The notes under the pieces were generated by a model. That model had not been told where the DNA came from. It saw only the letters and a program-made list of their open reading frames with translations, and made no database searches. The translations under genes and the position numbers were made by a program. From Arthrobacter sp. (lineage in GTDB: Bacteria; Actinomycetota; Actinomycetes; Actinomycetales; Micrococcaceae): a stretch of 64,000 bases of DNA. Positions 59,355 to 64,000 of this stretch are shown in pieces. Position 1 is the first letter of the stretch; each line of letters begins with the position of its first letter. The DNA lies in contig NZ_JAPSHV010000001.1 of assembly GCF_031179385.1 (NCBI RefSeq), forward strand, positions 57,506 through 121,505, in the 5' to 3' direction.

Positions 59355-59936
59355 GTGCACTCAACGCCATACGTTGCCAACAAGCCAAGGAACACCGAAA
59401 CCCGTGACGAGCTCCGCGCCCGCATCCCGGGTTGGGGCGCAGACCTGGATCCGGCGGACCGCCCGTCCTATCCGCGGGAGAAGCTGGCCCCCTTCCATAC
59501 GGGCGCGCACTGGGATTTCCCTGAGCAGCAGCCCGGGGCCGAGAACCGCGAGCATTCCATCGAACACGACATCGTTCCGCCCGTGTTCGGAACCTCCGTT
59601 CCGCTCAAGGGCGTTTCCGGTGCAATTCGCCGTCATGCGTATGCGTCCTATAGTGAGGGCCGTGCGGCTCACTGGCTGTTGCTCATCCTCGGCGACAGGG
59701 TGGACGCCTGGGAAAGCCACCTGCGTTCATTTGCGTCCGCGCGACCCGATAACCCTGTGACGGAAACCGGCGTTCTGGCTGAGAAGAGCGCGCACGGCGT
59801 CGCGTCACGTTTCGGTGTGAAGCGCTCCGATATCAACCATCAGTGGCTGGACCCGTTGATCGTGGGAGGTCCATGGGTAGCCGCCGGTGGGGTAGCGTTC
59901 GCGATCACAAGGAAGCTGGTGCGGCGCGGCCGCTAG
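59355..59936 (+). CDS. Conserved hypothetical protein co-transcribed with the Zn-ADH
   Basis: A 193-aa protein with a Pro- and charge-rich N-terminal part (RIPGWGADLDPADRPSYPRE) and a central GVSGAIRRHAYASYSEGRAAHWLLLILGDRVDAWESH segment that is hydrophobic and may be membrane-associated, plus a C-terminal hydrophobic helix (VGGPWVAAGGVAFAITRKL). Proteins like this occur beside Zn-ADH genes in other bacteria, but no function is known to me. The GTG at 59355 has AGGAGAG directly upstream. It converges on the SDR gene with a 5-bp gap. Confidence 0.75.
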   Translation: MHSTPYVANKPRNTETRDELRARIPGWGADLDPADRPSYPREKLAPFHTGAHWDFPEQQPGAENREHSIEHDIVPPVFGTSVPLKGVSGAIRRHAYASYSEGRAAHWLLLILGDRVDAWESHLRSFASARPDNPVTETGVLAEKSAHGVASRFGVKRSDINHQWLDPLIVGGPWVAAGGVAFAITRKLVRRGR

Positions 59937-59941
59937 CGGCC

Positions 59942-60736
59942 CTACGAGTGCGCGGATCCGGGCTCGTTCAGCTTCCGGTTCATTTCCGCCCCGGCAGCGT
60001 CCGGTGTGACATTGCCGCTCATCCCCATCGCCCGGGACTTGAGGGAGCCACCAAGCACGTTACCTTCGCCCTCCATCAATCCTTTGAACCCCTGCTCTGC
60101 CACCAGTGCCGGGTCATCCTTCTTCGAAGTTCCCAACCGCGTGTCCATGAGATCTGCACGTTCGAAGAACTCGGTGTCGGTGGGGCCGGGAAGCAGAGTG
60201 GTCACGGTGACGCCTGTATCCTTCAGCTCGTTACGCAGTGCCTGGCCGAACGACTGAACGAACGCCTTGGATGCGCCGTAGACAGCCTGGAACGGCGACG
60301 GCATACGTGCAACCACGGATGAGGTAAACAGAATCCTGCCATGGTTGCGGGCCACCATGTCCGTAGCCACCCGCTTGGCGAGCGCGACCGTCGACACAAC
60401 GTTGAGGTCGATCAGGCGCAGCTCATCCTCCAGCCGGTTCTCCAGAAACGGTCCGCCGGCGCCGATGCCGGCATTCAGCGCCGCAGCCTCCAGCGGCCGC
60501 TTCAGGGCGGTCAGACTGGAGTAAAGGCGGTCGACGCCCTCGCGCTCTGACAGATCGATGCGCTCGGCGTACACCTGCCCGCCAAGGTCTTGCAAGGAGT
60601 TCGCCGCGGTGGTGATTTCCGCGTCCTCGGCGACCAGCAGGGCATCGAAGCCGTTGGAAAGGAACTGTTTCGCCAGTTCGTAGCCGATACCGCTCGAAGC
60701 GCCGGTGATGAGTGCAAGCGGGCGATCTGTTTCCAT
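59942..60736 (-). CDS. SDR family oxidoreductase
   Basis: A 264-aa classical short-chain dehydrogenase: LITGASSGIGYELAKQ for NAD(P) binding, LNAGIGAGG in the NNAG position, and the catalytic Ser plus YGASKAFVQ (Tyr, Lys). ATG 60736 is preceded by GGGAGGA at good spacing; a longer frame has no family similarity. The C-terminus includes a MSGNVTPDAAGAEMNRKL segment common in this subgroup. The substrate is unknown. Confidence 0.93.
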   Translation of the reverse strand: METDRPLALITGASSGIGYELAKQFLSNGFDALLVAEDAEITTAANSLQDLGGQVYAERIDLSEREGVDRLYSSLTALKRPLEAAALNAGIGAGGPFLENRLEDELRLIDLNVVSTVALAKRVATDMVARNHGRILFTSSVVARMPSPFQAVYGASKAFVQSFGQALRNELKDTGVTVTTLLPGPTDTEFFERADLMDTRLGTSKKDDPALVAEQGFKGLMEGEGNVLGGSLKSRAMGMSGNVTPDAAGAEMNRKLNEPGSAHS

Positions 60737-60842
60737 GACCGAATCCTCCCAGGAAAGGTAAGCGTGCTGCCTATTCTCGTACGGGGAGGAGCGGAGCGAA
60801 AGGGCGGAGACGGGAAACAAGCCCGGCACAGGGCACAAAAAG

Positions 60843-60915
60843 AGCCTCCTGCCAGAATCGAACTGGCGACCTTCTCATTACGAGTGAGACGCTCTACCGA
60901 CTGAGCTAAGGAGGC
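60843..60915 (-). tRNA. tRNA-Thr (anticodon CGU)
   Basis: A 73-nt tRNA on the minus strand: acceptor GCCTCCT/AGGAGGC, D-arm TAGCTCAGTCGGTAGAGC, anticodon loop CTCGTAA (anticodon CGT), T-arm CCAGTTCGATTCTGG, discriminator T. It reads ACG. The sequence just beyond the 3' end is CTCTTTTTGTGCC on the minus strand, so a U-run follows directly. Confidence 0.97.
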
Positions 60916-60994
60916 TAGTTGTTGGGCGCCAGGCTGAAACCTGGCCCGTTCAACAAGGAATAACTGTATAAGAGCGTAAGCTCACCGGTCAAAA

Positions 60995-62542
60995 TCAGCA
61001 GCGGGCGCCGTCGTCGGGCACCGTGCCGTCAATGAGGAAGTCGTCCACGAGCGACTCGATGCACTCCCCGGAGCGGCCGTAGGCGGTGTGCCCCTGGCCT
61101 TCCCAGGTCACGTGGACGGCGGATTCCAACTGATCGGCGAGGGCTAGTGACCACTCGTAGGGGGTGGCCGGATCCCCGGTGGTTCCGATGACCACCATCG
61201 GCGGCGCGCCCGGAGCGCTGGCCGGCGCAGGTTCATTGACGGGCTCGTATTCCCAGTTCTCGCAGGCCAGAGCGCCATAGCTCAGGTACTCACCGAACAC
61301 CTCCGACGACGCCTCCAGCGCCTCGGCCTCCGCTGCCATGGTCTCTGGGTCGGCAGACATTGGATAGTCCAGGCAGGTCACCGCGGTGAACGCATCGGAG
61401 GCATTGGTCAGGTATTCCCCGGTCGGCTGCCGTTCAGCGCTCAGGTCGGCGAACCGGAGGAACTCCGTGGGATCGCCCTGGAGTGCACGGTCGATCGCTC
61501 CCGTGAGCGCAGGCCAGCTTCCGCTGTCGTACAGGGGAAGCACGAAGCCCTGGAAGAACGTCCCGATGGTCACCAGCCGGCCGTCCGACGCAGTCATCGG
61601 ACTGGCCTCGACCGACTCGAAGAGGTCATCGACGACGGAAACGCCCTCCTCGACATCACCGGGGAGCGGGCAGTCGCTCTGCGACTGGCAGTCTGCGATG
61701 TAGCTGCGAAGGGCCTCATCGAACGCCGCGACCTGACCGGCCGTGATCTCGGCAGAGCTCAGCGAAGGGTCCACAGCACCGTCGAGCACCAAGCGCCCGA
61801 CCTTCTCCGGGAACAGGCCGGCGTAAGCAGCGCCGAGCTGGGTGCCGTAGGAGAACCCGAGGTAGTTCAGCTTCTCGTCGCCGACGAGGGCGCGCAGAAT
61901 GTCCATGTCCTTCGCGGCGCTCACGGTGTCAATGTAGCCAAGCAGCTCGCCCGACCGTTCGGCACACAGCTCGGCGTACTCGGCGGAATCTTCCTCGATG
62001 AGCGCGATCGCTTCCTCATCGGTCGCGTCCGGGGGAATCGTTTCTGTCCGGGCTTCCTCGCGTTCCTCATCCGTGAGGCATTCCACCGCCGACGATCGGT
62101 TGATGCCGCGCGGGTCGAATCCAATCACGTCGTAGGACTGGCGCAGTCGATCGCTGAGGAGGAACTCCGCGGAATCACGGACTGTGTTGTAGCCGGAGAC
62201 GCCGGGACCGCCCGGGTTCATCAGGAGCGAGCCCTGAGGCTCGCCCGAGGCGTCAAGACGGATAGCCGCAATGTCGATCGACTGCCGACCCGGGTCGCTG
62301 TAATCCAGCGGCACCTTGACGGTGGCGCAGGCGAACTCGCCCTCGCACTCCTCCCAGGTGATCTCCTGGGTGTAGAACTCCTGCAGGTTCTCCGGAACCT
62401 CGCCGATCACCTCTGGCGGCGCCGTCACCGCGCCGGTGTCCGGACCCGCCGTGCAGCCGGAGAGAACCAGACCGACGACGACGGCGGCCGCACCTGCCAG
62501 TGAACGCAGCGGTGAGCGGCGCACGGGTTTGGAGTGTGTCAC
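60995..62542 (-). CDS. Secreted alpha/beta hydrolase lipoprotein (tripeptidyl aminopeptidase-like)
   Basis: A 515-aa exported serine hydrolase. The signal peptide ends in LVLSGC, a lipobox. The alpha/beta-hydrolase core carries GGPGVSGYN near the oxyanion site, the nucleophile in GFSYGTQLGAAYA, and the C-terminal TAP-like domain with the catalytic Asp region TTGDPATPYEW and His in GQGHTAYGRSGEC. It resembles SlpD/SlpE-type mycelium-associated peptidases of actinobacteria. The ATG overlaps the holB stop by 4 bp (ATGA), so translation is coupled to holB. Extracellular peptide trimming is the likely job. Confidence 0.93.
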   Translation of the reverse strand: MTHSKPVRRSPLRSLAGAAAVVVGLVLSGCTAGPDTGAVTAPPEVIGEVPENLQEFYTQEITWEECEGEFACATVKVPLDYSDPGRQSIDIAAIRLDASGEPQGSLLMNPGGPGVSGYNTVRDSAEFLLSDRLRQSYDVIGFDPRGINRSSAVECLTDEEREEARTETIPPDATDEEAIALIEEDSAEYAELCAERSGELLGYIDTVSAAKDMDILRALVGDEKLNYLGFSYGTQLGAAYAGLFPEKVGRLVLDGAVDPSLSSAEITAGQVAAFDEALRSYIADCQSQSDCPLPGDVEEGVSVVDDLFESVEASPMTASDGRLVTIGTFFQGFVLPLYDSGSWPALTGAIDRALQGDPTEFLRFADLSAERQPTGEYLTNASDAFTAVTCLDYPMSADPETMAAEAEALEASSEVFGEYLSYGALACENWEYEPVNEPAPASAPGAPPMVVIGTTGDPATPYEWSLALADQLESAVHVTWEGQGHTAYGRSGECIESLVDDFLIDGTVPDDGARC

Positions 62543-63702
62543 GCGGAGAGTTCCTTCTCTGGCAGCAGGCTGACGGCCATCGCTTCGATGGCCAGCAGGG
62601 GGGCGATATTGGTTCCAACGATCCGGGTGCGCACTTTGTTGATGGCTTCAATGCGGGCGAGCGTCTGTTCCGGTGTCCCGTGTTCCGCATAGCGTTCAAG
62701 TTCGGGCCGCAGCGGCTCGTTCACAAGGTGGCCGCCGGCGCCGAGCTGAAGCATCAGGACGTCACGGTAGAACGAGGTGAGATCGGTGAGGGCGCGATCG
62801 AAGTAGTCATTCTTGGAACGCTTGGCGCGTCGGTTCTGGTCATCCTCCAACCGCTTGACCTGGGCACGGATGGCGGGAGGGAGAGTGCCCGATTCGGGTG
62901 CTCCGAGCGAGGTCAGCAGAGCCGCTTTTTCCTCAGCATCGCGCTGCTCAAAGGAACTCTGCGCTTCAGCCTCAGCCAGCTTCACCAGGTCGGCGGCGGC
63001 GCGCATCGCGCCGGCAATGTTGCGCAGGTTGAGAGGCAACCGAACGATCTGGTTGCGCCGTTCCCGGGCATCGGAATCGGTAGCGAGCCGTTTTGCCACC
63101 CCAATGTGGCTTTGCGCGGCCCGGGCAGCTGCTTCGGCGATGATCGGGTCGATTCCATCGCGCTGCACCAGCAGGTCGGTGACGGCATCGACCGGCGGCA
63201 CCCGCAGGCTGACGGAGCGGCAGCGGGAACGGATGGTCACAAGGACATCGCCGGGGCTGGGCGCACAGAGCAGCCAGATGGTGCGCGGCGGGGGCTCCTC
63301 AATGGCCTTCAGCAAGACGTTGGTACTGCGTTCCTGCATGCGGTCCGCGTCCTCCACGATGATGACGCGCCACCGGCCGGTGGACGGTTTATCCTGGGCC
63401 TTCTTCACCAGCTCACGAGCCTCGTCGATGCTGATGGTGACTTTCTCCGTGGTCACGTTGGTGACGTCCGCGTGCGAGCCGGCCAACGCCGTCGTGCATC
63501 CTTTGCACTCACCGCAGCCGCGTTCGGCCAGTAATGGGCGGTCACATAGCAGGGCAGCGGCGAACGCCCGTGCGGCATTTGATCGGCCGGAACCGGGAGG
63601 ACCGGTGAACAGCCAGGCGTGGCTGGGCTGCTCGGCTGCTGCGGCGCGGCGGAGCTGTTCAACTGCAGCTGCCTGACCGGTCAGGAATGTCCAGACGCTC
63701 AT
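62539..63702 (-). CDS. holB: DNA polymerase III delta-prime subunit
   Basis: A 387-aa clamp-loader component. The N-terminal AAA+ fold has the degenerate P-loop GPPGSGRS, a zinc module (CDRPLLAERGCGECKGCTTAL) and VEDADRMQERSTNVLLK EPPPRTIWLL of the delta-prime/gamma family. It helps open and load the beta clamp. It overlaps the tmk stop by 4 bp on the upstream side, giving the conserved tmk-holB order. Its stop overlaps the start of the downstream secreted hydrolase. The region from 230 onward is the C-terminal collar domain. Confidence 0.95.
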   Translation of the reverse strand: MSVWTFLTGQAAAVEQLRRAAAAEQPSHAWLFTGPPGSGRSNAARAFAAALLCDRPLLAERGCGECKGCTTALAGSHADVTNVTTEKVTISIDEARELVKKAQDKPSTGRWRVIIVEDADRMQERSTNVLLKAIEEPPPRTIWLLCAPSPGDVLVTIRSRCRSVSLRVPPVDAVTDLLVQRDGIDPIIAEAAARAAQSHIGVAKRLATDSDARERRNQIVRLPLNLRNIAGAMRAAADLVKLAEAEAQSSFEQRDAEEKAALLTSLGAPESGTLPPAIRAQVKRLEDDQNRRAKRSKNDYFDRALTDLTSFYRDVLMLQLGAGGHLVNEPLRPELERYAEHGTPEQTLARIEAINKVRTRIVGTNIAPLLAIEAMAVSLLPEKELSA

Positions 63703-64000
63703 GCGAGCCGTTCCCGTACGGACTGTGCGATGACTTCCGCGATCGAATCAACCGGGTCGGATGCATTCAGCACCAGGTACTGTCCAGGGTTGGCTGAGGC
63801 CTGCTGGCGGAACGCGGTCCGGATCTGCTCATGGAAGGAGTCCGGCTCGGATTCCATCCGGTCCTCCTCGGCTGCACTGGAGGTTCGGCGCCCGCGTCCT
63901 TCGACGTGGTCAACGTCCAGCAGCACCGTGAGGTCCGGGCGCAGTCCCTCGACAGCCCACATGTTGATATCCAGCACGCTGTCCGCACCCAGGCCCCGGC
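63699..64000 (-). CDS. tmk: dTMP kinase, C-terminal part (truncated by the window edge)
   Basis: The last 100 codons of thymidylate kinase, running off the right end of the window. The translation reads GLGADSVLDINMWAVEGLRPDLTVLLDVD, which is the segment after the LID-proximal region, followed by the C-terminal helices. The enzyme phosphorylates dTMP to dTDP for DNA synthesis. The stop overlaps the holB start by 4 bp (ATGA), supporting co-translation. The P-loop and start lie outside the window. Confidence 0.9.
   Translation of the reverse strand, partial: RGLGADSVLDINMWAVEGLRPDLTVLLDVDHVEGRGRRTSSAAEEDRMESEPDSFHEQIRTAFRQQASANPGQYLVLNASDPVDSIAEVIAQSVRERLA

Overview
The window is high-GC, densely coded chromosomal DNA that reads like an actinobacterium of the Arthrobacter/Micrococcaceae type. 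Evidence for this is the lhr-nei2 pair, a bacterial proteasome activator ending in GQYL, GTP-dependent PEP carboxykinase, RlmH, many GTG or probably leaderless starts, DUF4232 and septum-formation-type lipoproteins, and the tmk-holB-hydrolase-tRNA-Thr order at the right end. There is no insertion sequence, phage, CRISPR array or rRNA. Five tRNAs are present: Ser-CGA, Arg-ACG, Ser-GCU, Ser-UGA and Thr-CGU.

Layout. 0-14.4 kb is ordinary chromosome: an MDR oxidoreductase, two overlapping membrane-protein genes, an RluA-type pseudouridine synthase, a DUF6541 membrane protein, the Lhr helicase coupled to Nei2, a DUF4232 lipoprotein, YcnI with a membrane partner, and RlmH. 14.6-22.8 kb is an accessory block. 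It holds a translationally coupled operon of an EctB-type diaminobutyrate transaminase, an aspartate kinase and a 1410-aa A-T-(TM2-C)x3 enzyme with epsilon-poly-L-lysine synthetase architecture. A secreted lysyl-oxidase-like lipoprotein follows, and then a relic of a second synthetase C-terminus. 22.8-36 kb returns to housekeeping: AAA ATPase, PPOX, SDR, TadA/Upp divergent pair, a winged-helix regulator with an upstream Cys-rich leader ORF, SixA-like phosphatase, flavin disulphide reductase, PckG, phosphomannomutase and RecQ. 36-48 kb carries an S9 peptidase, a short UvrA paralogue, an FAD protein, and a giant secreted nuclease/5'-nucleotidase. 48.6-64 kb carries quinone reductase, CstA with YbdD, Bpa, AKR, lactonase, amylosucrase, Zn-ADH, SDR, a secreted alpha/beta hydrolase, HolB and the 3' part of tmk.

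The most interesting system is the 14.6-22.8 kb block. The transaminase makes L-2,4-diaminobutyrate (DAB) from aspartate semialdehyde. The kinase feeds that branch and, by eye, has non-inhibitable residues at two classical feedback positions. There is no ectA or ectC, so DAB is not going to ectoine. The Pls-type enzyme can polymerise a free amino acid into a cationic homopolymer. The inferred product is therefore a poly-DAB (isopeptide) polymer, and the unusual element is the co-located secreted lysyl-oxidase-like protein, which could oxidise amines of the polymer or of cell-surface proteins. The enzyme families are established knowledge; the product and the LOX link are inference.

Several start sites were moved inward from the longest possible reading frame on the basis of ribosome-binding sites, family N-termini or overlap with tRNAs; this is stated per entry. 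Alignments quoted were done by eye.
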